NCBI RefSeq assembly: GCF_900451095.1
Contig: NZ_UGHV01000001.1
Coordinates: 744,001-808,000 of the forward strand
Direction: 5' to 3'
DNA from: Helicobacter canis
GTDB taxonomy: Bacteria; Campylobacterota; Campylobacteria; Campylobacterales; Helicobacteraceae
DNA length: 64,000 nucleotides
Part shown: positions 28,251 through 36,870 of the stretch, in pieces
Position numbering within the stretch: the first letter of the stretch is position 1
Layout: the number at the start of each line of letters is the position of its first letter
Notes under the pieces: model-generated
The model's database searches: none
Told to the model about the DNA's origin: nothing
What the model saw: only the letters and a program-made list of their open reading frames with translations
Made by a program: the position numbers and the translations under genes

Positions 28251-29705
28251 ATGAGTGCCGATATGGGAACACTAGATACCAAACGACCAGAATTTGATGA
28301 GCTGCTAACAAAAATTGCGCGTTATGCGTTGGAGTATAAGATTACCTCGCCTTTAGCGTATGAGACAGCAAGATACTGCCTTATGGATACCATAGGTTGC
28401 GGACTTTTAGCCCTAAACTTTCCAGCTTGCACTAAGCTTTTAGGACCTGTTGTTGAGGGGGCGGAGTTTCGCCCTTTGGGAGCAAAGATTCCGGGGACTA
28501 GCTATCAGCTAGAGCCAGAGAGAGCGGCGTTTAATGTAGGGGCTATGGTTAGATGGCTTGATTTTAATGACACTTGGTTAGCCGCAGAGTGGGGACACCC
28601 AAGCGATAATCTAGGGGCGATTTGGGCAGTAGCAGACTATCTAAGCCGCAAAAATATTGCCGAAGGTAAAGAGCCTTTGAAAGTCAAAGATGTGCTTAGT
28701 GCTATGATTAAAGCACACGAGATTCAAGGTGTGCTTGCGTTAGAAAACTGCTTTAACAAAGTGGGGCTAGACCATGTGCTACTTGTTAGGATCGCTTCTA
28801 CCGCGGTGGCGTGCGCTATGCTTGGTGGGAGCTTTGAAGAAGTGCGAAACGCAGTAAGCCACGCATTTATTGATGGTGGTGCGTTGCGGACATATCGCCA
28901 CGCACCAAACACAGGCTCACGCAAAAGCTGGGCGGCAGGGGACGCAAGCTCAAGGGGCGTAAATCTAGCCCTAAAAGCATTAAGCGGAGAAATGGGCTAT
29001 CCAAGTGCGTTAAGCGCGGAATTCTGGGGATTTGAAGATGTGAAAATGAGAGGTAAAAAGCTTACTATCCCACAAGAATTTGGCAGCTATGTAATGGAAA
29101 ATGTGCTGTTTAAGATCAGCTTCCCAGCGGAGTTCCACGCACAAACTGCCGTAGAATGTGCGTTGAAATTGCATAATGAAGTGAGAGACAGACTAGATTC
29201 TATTGAAAAAATTGTGATTACCACTCAAGAATCCGGACATAGAATCATCAATAAAGTTGGCGAGCTAGCAAACCCAGCTGACAGGGACCACTGCATTCAG
29301 TATATGGTGGCTGTGCCGCTTGTGTTTGGGCGACTCACCGCTGAAGATTATGAAGACTCTGTGGCGAGTGATACACGCATTGACGCCCTGCGTGATAAAA
29401 TGGTAGTAGAAGTAGATGATCGCTATACGCGTGAGTATTTAGAAGCCGATAAACGCTCAATCGCTAATGCGGTGCAGATTTTCTACAAAGATGGTAGCAA
29501 GAGTGAAAAGGTAGAGGTGGAGTATCCTATCGGGCATAAACGCAGAAGAGCAGAGGGAATCCCTGTGCTTGTGGCTAAGTTTGAACGCAATATTGCCCTG
29601 AAACTTAGCCCTAAAAAATGCGAGCAGATTAAGGCTGTTTGCAGTGATCAGGGTAAGCTAGAATCTATGGCGTTTAATGAATTTAGTGATTTATTTGCGT
29701 TGTAG
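28251..29705 (+). CDS. prpD: 2-methylcitrate dehydratase
   Basis: MmgE/PrpD family protein of 484 residues, dehydrating 2-methylcitrate to 2-methyl-cis-aconitate. Recognisable blocks: WLDFNDTWLAAEWGHPSDN, LGAIWAVADYLSRK and SRKSWAAGDASSRGVNLAL. It completes the prpE-B-C-D set; no AcnD/PrpF pair is present, so this iron-independent enzyme serves the step. A strong hairpin terminator follows. Confidence 0.92.
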   Translation: MSADMGTLDTKRPEFDELLTKIARYALEYKITSPLAYETARYCLMDTIGCGLLALNFPACTKLLGPVVEGAEFRPLGAKIPGTSYQLEPERAAFNVGAMVRWLDFNDTWLAAEWGHPSDNLGAIWAVADYLSRKNIAEGKEPLKVKDVLSAMIKAHEIQGVLALENCFNKVGLDHVLLVRIASTAVACAMLGGSFEEVRNAVSHAFIDGGALRTYRHAPNTGSRKSWAAGDASSRGVNLALKALSGEMGYPSALSAEFWGFEDVKMRGKKLTIPQEFGSYVMENVLFKISFPAEFHAQTAVECALKLHNEVRDRLDSIEKIVITTQESGHRIINKVGELANPADRDHCIQYMVAVPLVFGRLTAEDYEDSVASDTRIDALRDKMVVEVDDRYTREYLEADKRSIANAVQIFYKDGSKSEKVEVEYPIGHKRRRAEGIPVLVAKFERNIALKLSPKKCEQIKAVCSDQGKLESMAFNEFSDLFAL

Positions 29706-29715
29706 TGCCTTGCTT

Positions 29716-29752
29716 GATAGCTAGAATCTAACTAGATTCTAGCTATCTTTTT
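29716..29752 (+). terminator. terminator after prpD
   Basis: A 15-base perfect stem, GATAGCTAGAATCTA against TAGATTCTAGCTATC, with a two-base loop and TTTTTA after it. The stem contains CTAGAATC/GATTCTAG, the core of the dispersed 15-mer word. Confidence 0.85.
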
Positions 29753-29818
29753 ATTTCTTAAAACTACTAATGATTTATCCCACACAAGACCAAGCTAAAT
29801 ATTTCATCTAAATAATGC

Positions 29819-29824
29819 TATAAT
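29819..29824 (+). promoter_or_regulatory. -10 box for the DUF507-carA pair
   Basis: TATAAT 26 bases before the DUF507 start codon; the typical Helicobacter -10 hexamer with little -35 conservation. Confidence 0.5.
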
Positions 29825-29850
29825 AGCGCATTCTATCTAGAGGTTGCACT

Positions 29851-30402
29851 ATGCGGTTACGACTTAATCAAATTGAATATATCGCCAATAAAATAGCACT
29901 TGATTTATATAACTCTAGCTTGCTTGTGTTGCAAGTCCCCATTGAGAGTATCGCCAAAGTGGCAAAGGGTATCCTTGAAGCGGATGTGAAAGAGGAGCTA
30001 GCAATTGACCTGAAAGCTCAAGAGCTGCTAGAGAAGAATCAAAGTGAAGTTGAGTTTTTGCGTGTTGATGAGCGCAAGCTCTTTGGTATGATCAAGCGGC
30101 AGATCGCTGATGAGCGGCGGTTTTTGCTCTTTTGGGATGATCGATATAATGCACTTTCACACAAAATTCTAGATACGCTAATTGAGAAAAAATATGTGCA
30201 GTTTAATGTCAATAAAAATCAAATTAAAAATATCATTTTTAAGGCGATTGATAGCTTTGCCAAAATGCACGATGAGATCCAAGATGAGATTGTGGAGAAA
30301 ATCAAAAACTACAAACGCAAACTTCTTGTAGGCACAGATGAGTATGAGCTGATTTATGACAAGCTTTATGAAGAAGAGTTACGCAAAAAGGGCTTTATGT
30401 AA
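29851..30402 (+). CDS. DUF507 family protein
   Basis: A 183-residue protein conserved in Campylobacterota and some other phyla; function unknown. It begins MRLRLNQIEYIANKIALDL and contains DERKLFGMIKRQIADERR, both typical of PF04368. It is highly charged and helical, with no signal peptide or membrane segment. carA starts 20 bases downstream and is probably cotranscribed. Confidence 0.82.
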   Translation: MRLRLNQIEYIANKIALDLYNSSLLVLQVPIESIAKVAKGILEADVKEELAIDLKAQELLEKNQSEVEFLRVDERKLFGMIKRQIADERRFLLFWDDRYNALSHKILDTLIEKKYVQFNVNKNQIKNIIFKAIDSFAKMHDEIQDEIVEKIKNYKRKLLVGTDEYELIYDKLYEEELRKKGFM

Positions 30403-30422
30403 GCCCGATAAATGGAGATGAT

Positions 30423-31586
30423 ATGGCAGATGATATAAGACCAGCTTGGGTGTATTGTGCTAATGGCGTGTATTTTCAAGCGCAAGCATTTTCTGGAAGT
30501 GGCACGATGGTGGGGGAAATTGTCTTTAATACTTCCTTGACCGGCTATCAAGAAATCATCACAGATCCTAGCTATGCTGGGCAGTTTATTGTCTTTACTA
30601 TGCCAGAGATCGGGATTGTAGGTGTGAATGAGCAAGATTGCGAGAGTAGAGATGTGTTTGCTTCTGGGGTGATTGTGCGACATTATGATGATACTATCTC
30701 GAATTTTCGCGCACAAGAGAGCCTAAAATCCTTCCTTGATGAGCGCAATATCCTTGGGATTTGCGGTGTGGATACGCGTGCATTGGTGAAAATGATCCGT
30801 GCGCAAGGATCGATGATGATGGTTGCTTCAAGCGATATTAGTGATAGAGATGAGCTAGCTAGGATCTTGCGAGACTCCCCTGCAATCGAGCAACAAAACC
30901 ATATTGAAAATGTCTCTACAACTAGTGATTTTACACATACGCAAGGCGTGTATGAGTTCACGGATTTTTCTTATAGTAAGCCTATCACGCGCTATAAAGT
31001 AGCAGTGATTGATTTTGGAGCAAAACGCAATATTTTAAACGAGCTTGTGAGTGCTGGGCTTTTGGCAAAAGTATATCCGCATACATTTTGTGCTGATGAG
31101 CTATGCAAAGCCTTTGAAAAAGGTGAGATTGATGGGGTGTTTTTATCCAATGGTCCGGGTGATCCCAAAATGCTTAGTAAAGAAGTGGGAGAAATCACCA
31201 AGCTAATTGCAGCAAAAATCCCTATTTTTGGGATCTGCCTAGGACATCAGCTCCTAGCCCTAGCGCACGGCTATGAAACTTATAAGCTAAAATTTGGGCA
31301 TCACGGCGGCAATCACCCTGTGAAAAATCTTTTGGACAATTCTGTAGAGATCACATCGCAAAACCACAACTATTGTGTCCCAGAATCCATTGAGCAAGTC
31401 GCTGTTGTAACACATAGAAATCTTTTTGATAATACCATTGAGGGCGTGGCTTATAAAAATGCGCCGATTTTTTCCGTGCAGCACCACCCAGAGGCAAGCC
31501 CCGGTCCTAGAGAGTCGCGCAATATTTTTGAGTGTTTTGCCAAGCTTATTGATGAGCGAAGAAACCACGATAGGGCTAGTCGTTAA
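30423..31586 (+). CDS. carA: carbamoyl-phosphate synthase small subunit
   Basis: Glutaminase subunit supplying ammonia to CarB for arginine and pyrimidine synthesis. The N-terminal domain has GEIVFNTSLTGYQEIITDPS. The class I amidotransferase domain has IFGICLGHQLLALA (nucleophile C271) and VQHHPEASPGP (His-Glu of the triad). Full length at 387 residues. carB is not in the window; argF, which uses the same product, is at 62597. Confidence 0.95.
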   Translation: MADDIRPAWVYCANGVYFQAQAFSGSGTMVGEIVFNTSLTGYQEIITDPSYAGQFIVFTMPEIGIVGVNEQDCESRDVFASGVIVRHYDDTISNFRAQESLKSFLDERNILGICGVDTRALVKMIRAQGSMMMVASSDISDRDELARILRDSPAIEQQNHIENVSTTSDFTHTQGVYEFTDFSYSKPITRYKVAVIDFGAKRNILNELVSAGLLAKVYPHTFCADELCKAFEKGEIDGVFLSNGPGDPKMLSKEVGEITKLIAAKIPIFGICLGHQLLALAHGYETYKLKFGHHGGNHPVKNLLDNSVEITSQNHNYCVPESIEQVAVVTHRNLFDNTIEGVAYKNAPIFSVQHHPEASPGPRESRNIFECFAKLIDERRNHDRASR

Positions 31587-31634
31587 GGTTTGTTTTATAA
31601 ATTTTAGTTTAGAATTAGCCCCTTATTTTGCTAC

Positions 31635-31724
31635 GGACAGATGGGTGAGTGGCTGAAACCACACCCCTGCTAAGGGTGCAGATCTTAACGGGTCTCGAGG
31701 GTTCAAATCCCTCTCTGTCCGCCA
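31635..31724 (+). tRNA. tRNA-Ser (GCU)
   Basis: Acceptor stem GGACAGA/TCTGTCC, a D-arm GGTGAGTGGCTGAAACC, an anticodon stem CACCC/GGGTG around loop CTGCTAA (anticodon GCT), a long variable arm typical of serine tRNAs, a T-arm with GGTTCAAATCC, and encoded CCA. Its 3' end is the attachment site of the element that follows. Confidence 0.96.
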
Positions 31725-31727
31725 CTT
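31714..31727 (+). other. attachment site, left (attL)
   Basis: TCTGTCCGCCACTT spanning the 3' end of the tRNA-Ser acceptor stem and CCA; an exact copy is at 36871-36884. Confidence 0.85.
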
Positions 31728-31739
31728 GACATTTATTTC

Positions 31740-31823
31740 ACTTTCACTTTTTTGATTTTTTTGCAAATAAACCCCCCACAACCCCCTACCTATCGCAAAC
31801 TGACTTTCACTTTTTTGATTTTT
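31740..31823 (+). repeat. 21-base direct repeats next to attL (possible integrase arm sites)
   Basis: Two exact 21-base copies beginning ACTTTCACTTTTTTG at 31740-31760 and 31803-31823. Direct repeats beside an attachment site are typical of integrase arm-binding sites; the role is inferred. The remainder of 31725-32141 shows no gene; an AATAATTCTAATTATT inverted repeat at 32081-32096 lies just upstream of the RepL-like gene. Confidence 0.5.
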
Positions 31824-32141
31824 CATACAAAACACTTGCAAAAACTTTTAGTTTTTATTGGGAAGTTTATTGGAAAGGTAAAATTTTCGCATATATTGTA
31901 TTACGCGCACGCGTATATATTTATCTCTATTCTCTATTAGAGAGGGGAATTTTTTTGAGAAAAACCCTTGCAATGTCCTACCTAACGATGTTTTATAACA
32001 ATTTTGTATTCAAAACAAGTTCCATTCTGGCGACCTACAAATACCGCCAAAATTCCCCAAAAAGTAGTCTATAATATACCAATAATTCTAATTATTTACG
32101 AACTTTTGGTAGGATTTTTCATACTTTGATAAGGAAACATT

Positions 32142-32579
32142 ATGAAAGAGCCAAAAAGAAAAATAGCTGGTGCAAAGCAATTTGTTAATGCAGAAACAGG
32201 CGAAGTGCTTAATTTACAAGAAATCATTGAATATTATGGCGATAATGTGCCTTGGCAAAGAGTGCGCATTGCTCCGCTTATGGCATTGTTAGATAGGGGC
32301 ATAAGCCATTCTAAAATGAAAGTAATCCATTGGATTGTAGAGCATTTGGATAGGGAAAACAATTTGATATACACACAAAGGCATATAGCAGAGCAAACAC
32401 AAGTGGCAAAAAGCACAATAAACGAGCTGTTTAAATTTTTGCTTGATAGCAACTTTATGAAAAAAAAGGGCAGTGTATATCATATTAACCCCTACTTCAT
32501 AGGTCCTAAAGCTTGCAGTGAGCAGGATTATAATGCGTTTGTAATACGATATAGAAAAATGGATAGTGCAGATGAGTAG
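32142..32579 (+). CDS. RepL-like plasmid replication protein
   Basis: A 145-residue protein with a winged-helix core, TQRHIAEQTQVAKSTINELF, preceded by MKVIHWIVEHLDRENNLIY and followed by KKKGSVYHINPYFIGPKA. This order resembles RepL-type rolling-circle plasmid initiators as I remember them, but the match is by eye. The ATG follows AAGGAAACATT. Within an integrated element it could act in excision-linked replication or only as a regulator. The integrase start overlaps its end by eight bases. Confidence 0.65.
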   Translation: MKEPKRKIAGAKQFVNAETGEVLNLQEIIEYYGDNVPWQRVRIAPLMALLDRGISHSKMKVIHWIVEHLDRENNLIYTQRHIAEQTQVAKSTINELFKFLLDSNFMKKKGSVYHINPYFIGPKACSEQDYNAFVIRYRKMDSADE

Positions 32580-33837
32580 AGTAGCCACAAAGATTCTTTT
32601 TGACAAAGATATACGAGCATTACAACCAAAAGAGAAGCAATATCGCTTAGTTGTGGGTAATCCTAAAGAGCTTATCTTGTTTGTCTATCCTAGCGGTGTT
32701 AAGACTTTTGCATTAAGGATTCTTGGAAGTGGTGGTAATGAGAAATGTATAAAGCTATCTCAATTTCGTGCTGGAATATATAGCGTAGCTGATGCAAGAA
32801 AGGAAGCGTGTGAGAGATTAAGAATTATAGAAACTAGTGGCGAGCTAGATTCTACAAAATACCTTTTCAAAAATCTTTATGTTAGATATTTGAAGCAAAA
32901 AGCAAAGCGCGGTATTAGCGAAGAATACTTAAAGCAAGTGGAAGCCCTGTGTGAGCGTTACTTACTCCCAGATTTAGCGGATTTAGATGTCAAAGATATT
33001 AAATTCTCCTATTTGCTTGACTTGCTTAATGCTGTCTTTGACCCAAGCAATCCACACAAAAGCCGCTTAGAAACTATCAAGCGGCTATCACTTCATCTCA
33101 ATGGCATTTTTAGCATAGCCTTAAAAGACCGCTACATTGACTATAATCCAACCTTTGGGCTAAGGCAGGAGTTTCCTACTAAATCTAAATTTTATACTAA
33201 AAATGGGATAGATTCACGCCTTGCCGCCCTTACTAGCAATGAAATTTTGAAAGAATTTTTAAATGATTTAAAGCGTAACACCACACTAGATATTCAAACA
33301 AAAAGGGCGATTTATTTGCAGATTTTATGTGTCAATCGCCCTATCAATACCGCAAGTGCTAGATGGAGTCATATTGATATGCCAAATGCTACTTGGAGTA
33401 TTCCGGCAAATGAAATGAAAATGGGCAAAGATCACAAAATAGCACTCAATAGCTATGCCCTAAAAATCCTAGAAGCACAACAAAAAGACTTTGGATATTT
33501 TGGTAGTGCATTTGTATTTCCAACATTTAGTAGGCTAGGGCATATCCATAGAGACACACTAAGCAAAGCATTGAGAAACTTTAACAATAGCAAATATAGA
33601 GATAAACTAACCACACACGGATTCCGTGCGACATTTAGAACAATTTGCTCACTGCATAAAGCAGAGCTACTCCAAAAGGGCATAAGCGATGAAGTGATAG
33701 AATCTGCCTTAGCTCACAAAACAGATAATGAAATTAAATACGCTTATGAGCGAGAAAAGGCAAGCCTAGAACAGCTTAGAATCCTAATGCAGTGGTATGG
33801 AGATTATTTGCATAGTTTGTGTGCGTTTGAGCTATAA
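32572..33837 (+). CDS. tyrosine-type site-specific integrase
   Basis: A phage P4-type integrase of 421 residues that recombines the element into the tRNA-Ser gene. The N-terminal arm-binding region (YRLVVGNPKELILFVYPSG) resembles DUF4102. The catalytic domain shows NRPINTASARWSHID (first Arg region), THGFRATFRTICSLH (H-x-x-R), and ALAHKTDNEIKYAYER with the terminal Tyr nucleophile. The ATG at 32572 overlaps the preceding gene, so the two are coupled. Confidence 0.9.
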   Translation: MSRVATKILFDKDIRALQPKEKQYRLVVGNPKELILFVYPSGVKTFALRILGSGGNEKCIKLSQFRAGIYSVADARKEACERLRIIETSGELDSTKYLFKNLYVRYLKQKAKRGISEEYLKQVEALCERYLLPDLADLDVKDIKFSYLLDLLNAVFDPSNPHKSRLETIKRLSLHLNGIFSIALKDRYIDYNPTFGLRQEFPTKSKFYTKNGIDSRLAALTSNEILKEFLNDLKRNTTLDIQTKRAIYLQILCVNRPINTASARWSHIDMPNATWSIPANEMKMGKDHKIALNSYALKILEAQQKDFGYFGSAFVFPTFSRLGHIHRDTLSKALRNFNNSKYRDKLTTHGFRATFRTICSLHKAELLQKGISDEVIESALAHKTDNEIKYAYEREKASLEQLRILMQWYGDYLHSLCAFEL

Positions 33838-33859
33838 CCTACAATTAAAGTTGCAATCA

Positions 33860-33988
33860 ATGTTAGAGTATTTAACGCAGTCTCTAATTTAGCGTATAGC
33901 TATGTTAGAGTAATGCGCATTACTCTAACATTGATAAATCAAAGTTAGAAGTAGCGAAAATTTACAAAATTTTGTTATACTCTAACAT
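33860..33988 (+). promoter_or_regulatory. operator-like cluster of four 11-base motifs
   Basis: ATGTTAGAGTA occurs at 33860-33870 and 33902-33912, and its complement TACTCTAACAT at 33921-33931 and 33978-33988. The middle two form a perfect 30-base palindrome (33902-33931). They precede a small coiled-coil gene and the toxin-antitoxin pair, so autoregulation by the antitoxin complex is the likely use. Confidence 0.7.
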
Positions 33989-34012
33989 AGCATATAACTC
34001 AAGGATACAAAA

Positions 34013-34186
34013 ATGAATAACAAAGAAAAACTCATCTTGCAACGAGAAATTACAATTTTAGAATCTCAATTAGAAGACATACAAAAAAGTATAAAAGATT
34101 TGCAACTAAGTTTAGATTCCACAAAGAAAACATTGCAAAATCTCAAAGATATAGCGTGGGATAGCGACAAAAAGGAGAGCAAATGA
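34013..34186 (+). CDS. small coiled-coil protein of the integrated element
   Basis: A 57-residue protein that is almost entirely heptad-like helix (LESQLEDIQKSIKDLQLSL), without cysteine or a membrane segment. Its stop overlaps the next start in ATGA, and the next ribosome-binding site, AAAGGAG, lies inside it, so it is translated as part of the toxin-antitoxin transcript. Function not recognised; a third component of the toxin-antitoxin unit or a Mob accessory protein are possibilities. Confidence 0.6.
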   Translation: MNNKEKLILQREITILESQLEDIQKSIKDLQLSLDSTKKTLQNLKDIAWDSDKKESK

Positions 34187-34491
34187 ATCCACAAATTGAT
34201 TATGCTAAATATGAGAATATGACTGCTAGGCAAATTTTTAACTCTTTAGAAAGCACCAAGAAAAAGATTGAAAAAGCAGAGCAGATAAAGAAAGAAAATG
34301 AAGCCTTATTTGCTTATCTAAAATCCAAGCTCAATGAGAAAGTCAATGAGCCAAAGTTTGTGGATTTTAATAAATCCACATCTGCAAACACTGCAAAAAA
34401 AATCTTAAACTCTATGAGTGATGAGCAAAAAGCTGCAATCCACAATCAAACGCTAAATTATATGAATACTGCGGATAGCGATGATGATTAA
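34183..34491 (+). CDS. putative antitoxin
   Basis: A 102-residue, highly charged protein with a helical N-terminal half and a flexible acidic tail (TADSDDD). It is encoded immediately upstream of, and overlapping, a RelE/ParE-like toxin gene. Good ribosome-binding site AAAGGAGAGCAA. The sequence itself belongs to no antitoxin family I can name, so the call rests on position, size and overlap. Confidence 0.6.
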   Translation: MNPQIDYAKYENMTARQIFNSLESTKKKIEKAEQIKKENEALFAYLKSKLNEKVNEPKFVDFNKSTSANTAKKILNSMSDEQKAAIHNQTLNYMNTADSDDD

Positions 34492-34771
34492 AGTTGTTAT
34501 AGAAAAAAAGGCAGATAAGTTTCTTAGTAAATTACTTCATAGCAATCAACAGCAAGTAGCTTTATCGATTTTTGATTTTCTCTACAATCAATTGCCAAGT
34601 CTAGAGAGCGACCCTAGATTCTTAGCCAACGCCAAGCACTTAAAAGGCTTTGATGATAATCGCTATCGCTGGAGATTTGGTAATTATAGAGTGATAGGCA
34701 AAGTCAATGCAAATGGCGAAATTACAATAGTCCAAATTATTGAAATAACCCATAGGCAAGGAGCTTATTAG
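34481..34771 (+). CDS. RelE/ParE superfamily toxin
   Basis: A 96-residue basic protein with the RelE/ParE fold pattern: FLSKLLHSNQQQVALSIFDF, AKHLKGFDDNRYRWRFGNYR and a terminal VQIIEITHRQGAY. The aromatic/basic stretch before the final strands is typical of ribosome-dependent mRNA cleaving toxins. It overlaps the antitoxin gene by 11 bases (ATGATG start). It probably stabilises the integrated element. Confidence 0.78.
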   Translation: MMIKVVIEKKADKFLSKLLHSNQQQVALSIFDFLYNQLPSLESDPRFLANAKHLKGFDDNRYRWRFGNYRVIGKVNANGEITIVQIIEITHRQGAY

Positions 34772-34779
34772 GAGCAATT

Positions 34780-36432
34780 ATGACTGCCAATCAGCAAAAA
34801 GCCTATTTGAAGCGTGTGGCAAGAGAAGAGGAAGAGAGTGTTTTTAGGGGGTGTGAAGTTTATGCCACCAAGCACAAAGAGCCTAGCACCAATAGCAAGA
34901 AAAAAAGTTGCATTAACTTTGCTAAAAGCATAAAAAACAATTTTAATGTAATGCACAACGACCGCTCATTGAGAGCAGAGCATATCAAAGATGGAGAATT
35001 TGAAGTCAATCGCACAGCCGATGAAGCCATAGAGCTTAAAGAGCAAATGATACGACAAGCCATAGAAGCCTATGAAGCCAACAAAAGCAAAAGAGCCCCA
35101 AAGTTTAGGGCAAAAGACTATGAGCATTCCGCAGTAGCTCTTATCAAGCCTGATACTACAATGCAAGATTTAGAAGTAGTAGCCAAGCATTTTGAGTCCA
35201 AATATGGATTCCAATGCTATCAAATCGCTATCCATAGAGATGAGGGGCATTATCCCAAAAATGTCAAAGGCGACCCAACACCCCTAGAAATCAACCACCA
35301 CGCGCATTTTGAGTTTATCACACTAGATAAAAACACTGGAAAAAATAGATGGCGCGAAGTCAATAAAAAAGTAATGAGCGATTTTCAAACCGAAGTCGCC
35401 GAGATTCTGCAAATGGAGCGTGGTATTGATAAGCGTATTACAGGGGCTTATCATTTAAACCACTACCAATATCGCTATAAAGCACAAGCTCAAGAGCTTG
35501 AGAGATTGGAGCTAGAGCAACATATCAAACAAGAGCAAGAGAATCAAAAAGAGCCACAAAAACCACAAATCAAGCTCACAAGCGATAAAAGCGAGATAAT
35601 CTATCTTAATGTCCCATACAATGAAAAAGACGAAGCAAAGGGGCTAGGAGCCAAGTGGGACAAAGACAAAAAGCAGTGGTATATACCACAAGTGGATTCT
35701 ACTCCCTTTGCCAAGTGGTTACCACAAAACTTTAAGACAAAATCCCAAGAAATCGCGGAGCTACACGAAAAAGCAACAGAACAAGATGAAGCACTTGTTA
35801 GTATGCGTGCTGAACGCAACTCCGCACAAATCTCATTAGAGAAAGCTCAAAAAGAGATTGTGAGCTTAAAAGCCATCAAAGCGGATTTTGAAGCCTTAAG
35901 AAAAGAAATGATTGAGTGGGGATACTGCGACAAAGATGACTACAAAATCCGCACAGACCTTTTAAAGCAAACCCTAGAAAACGCCAAAAACAATAAGCAA
36001 TTTACCCAAGATGACCTAAGCACCGCTATCACAGAAGCAAAGCAAGAGATACAAGAAAGGCATAAAACCGAGATTGAAGCTCTAAAATCTACAAATGAAG
36101 CCTTAGAAGCAAAAATAAGCGATTTAGAGTCAAAGCAATGGGTAGGTATTACCCAAGATGATTTAAACGATTTAAGGGCTAATTATGGAACGGAAAAAGA
36201 GTTTTTCCAAGCACTAAGCAGAAAGTTTCAAAGTGAGTTTATAGAGATAGTAAAGATTCTCTGTGATGGCGATGAAGTGAAAGCACAACAAATACGCAAT
36301 TTTGAGATTCTAAAGCCCATAATCATTGAGTTAGTAGAGTTTAAAAAAGCACATCAAGAGCTACAACAAGAGCCTAGACAAGTCCAAATCCAAGCTAAAG
36401 CTAAAAGCAAAAAAGATGATTTTGAGAGATAA
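34780..36432 (+). CDS. mobilization relaxase (MobV/Pre-like) with DUF5710 domain
   Basis: A 550-residue protein. The N-terminal half resembles plasmid recombination/mobilization enzymes: IAIHRDEGHYP followed by INHHAHFEFITLDKNTGK (about 172) gives the histidine cluster of the relaxase metal site. A DUF5710 domain at about 271-310 (YLNVPYNEKDEAKGLGAKW, then WYIP) follows, as in conjugative primases and relaxases. The C-terminal 200 residues are coiled coil. It would nick the element at its oriT and pilot transfer using another plasmid's conjugation machinery. The start has TAGGAGCAATT upstream. Confidence 0.78.
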   Translation: MTANQQKAYLKRVAREEEESVFRGCEVYATKHKEPSTNSKKKSCINFAKSIKNNFNVMHNDRSLRAEHIKDGEFEVNRTADEAIELKEQMIRQAIEAYEANKSKRAPKFRAKDYEHSAVALIKPDTTMQDLEVVAKHFESKYGFQCYQIAIHRDEGHYPKNVKGDPTPLEINHHAHFEFITLDKNTGKNRWREVNKKVMSDFQTEVAEILQMERGIDKRITGAYHLNHYQYRYKAQAQELERLELEQHIKQEQENQKEPQKPQIKLTSDKSEIIYLNVPYNEKDEAKGLGAKWDKDKKQWYIPQVDSTPFAKWLPQNFKTKSQEIAELHEKATEQDEALVSMRAERNSAQISLEKAQKEIVSLKAIKADFEALRKEMIEWGYCDKDDYKIRTDLLKQTLENAKNNKQFTQDDLSTAITEAKQEIQERHKTEIEALKSTNEALEAKISDLESKQWVGITQDDLNDLRANYGTEKEFFQALSRKFQSEFIEIVKILCDGDEVKAQQIRNFEILKPIIIELVEFKKAHQELQQEPRQVQIQAKAKSKKDDFER

Positions 36433-36452
36433 ATTCAAATTTTCAAAAATTG

Positions 36453-36469
36453 TTTTTTTTTTTTTTTTT
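36453..36469 (+). repeat. poly-T tract (17 T)
   Basis: Seventeen T, 20 bases after the relaxase stop and just before a hairpin; no reading frame depends on it. Confidence 0.8.
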
Positions 36470-36733
36470 GAAAAATCTTAGCAGGGCTTACACCCTGCGT
36501 GATTTTTCAAAGCCTTTGTGCTAACGCAAAAAGGCAGTTGATACGCCAAATAAAAGTAGAATCTGCCTTTGACTGCCAACTTTCTTTTGGCGTATTATCC
36601 GTGCTTTTAGTGCAAAGCGTAAGCGAAGCAATCAAAGCACATTTTTTGCCAACAAGCAAACGCAGTGCAGCGGTTGGCAAAAGTTCAGTGTATGCCGATT
36701 GAAGCGTAAGCGATAATCGGCTACGCCGATTAT
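36470..36733. other. hairpin-rich non-coding region, candidate oriT
   Basis: Between the relaxase and attR (36433-36870) no gene is credible. Inverted repeats follow one another: GAAAAATC...GCAGGG/CCCTGC...GATTTTTC (36470-36508), ATACGCCAAA/TTTGGCGTAT (36541-36595), GTGCTTT/AAAGCAC (36601-36640), TTGCCAAC/GTTGGCAA (36646-36680), and ATAATCGGC/GCCGATTAT (36713-36733). Serial inverted repeats beside a mob gene fit an origin of transfer; no nic site is identified. Confidence 0.5.
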
Positions 36734-36870
36734 GCTACAAGATTGCAACAGCGTTGAAATGCCACCAATCCCAACTAGCCTTTTTTGGAAATTATAATGG
36801 AAAGTTAAAAATTATATCCCCATAAAATAGCGTTAATATCGGTATTTTATGGCTTTAGTTCGCTACGCTA

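Noticed and set aside
31752-31940. 62-codon frame just after tRNA-Ser
   Set aside because: AT-rich, spans the direct repeats next to attL, no ribosome-binding site.
36499-36702. 67-codon open frame after the relaxase
   Set aside because: Overlaps the series of inverted repeats; no ribosome-binding site; composition follows the repeats.
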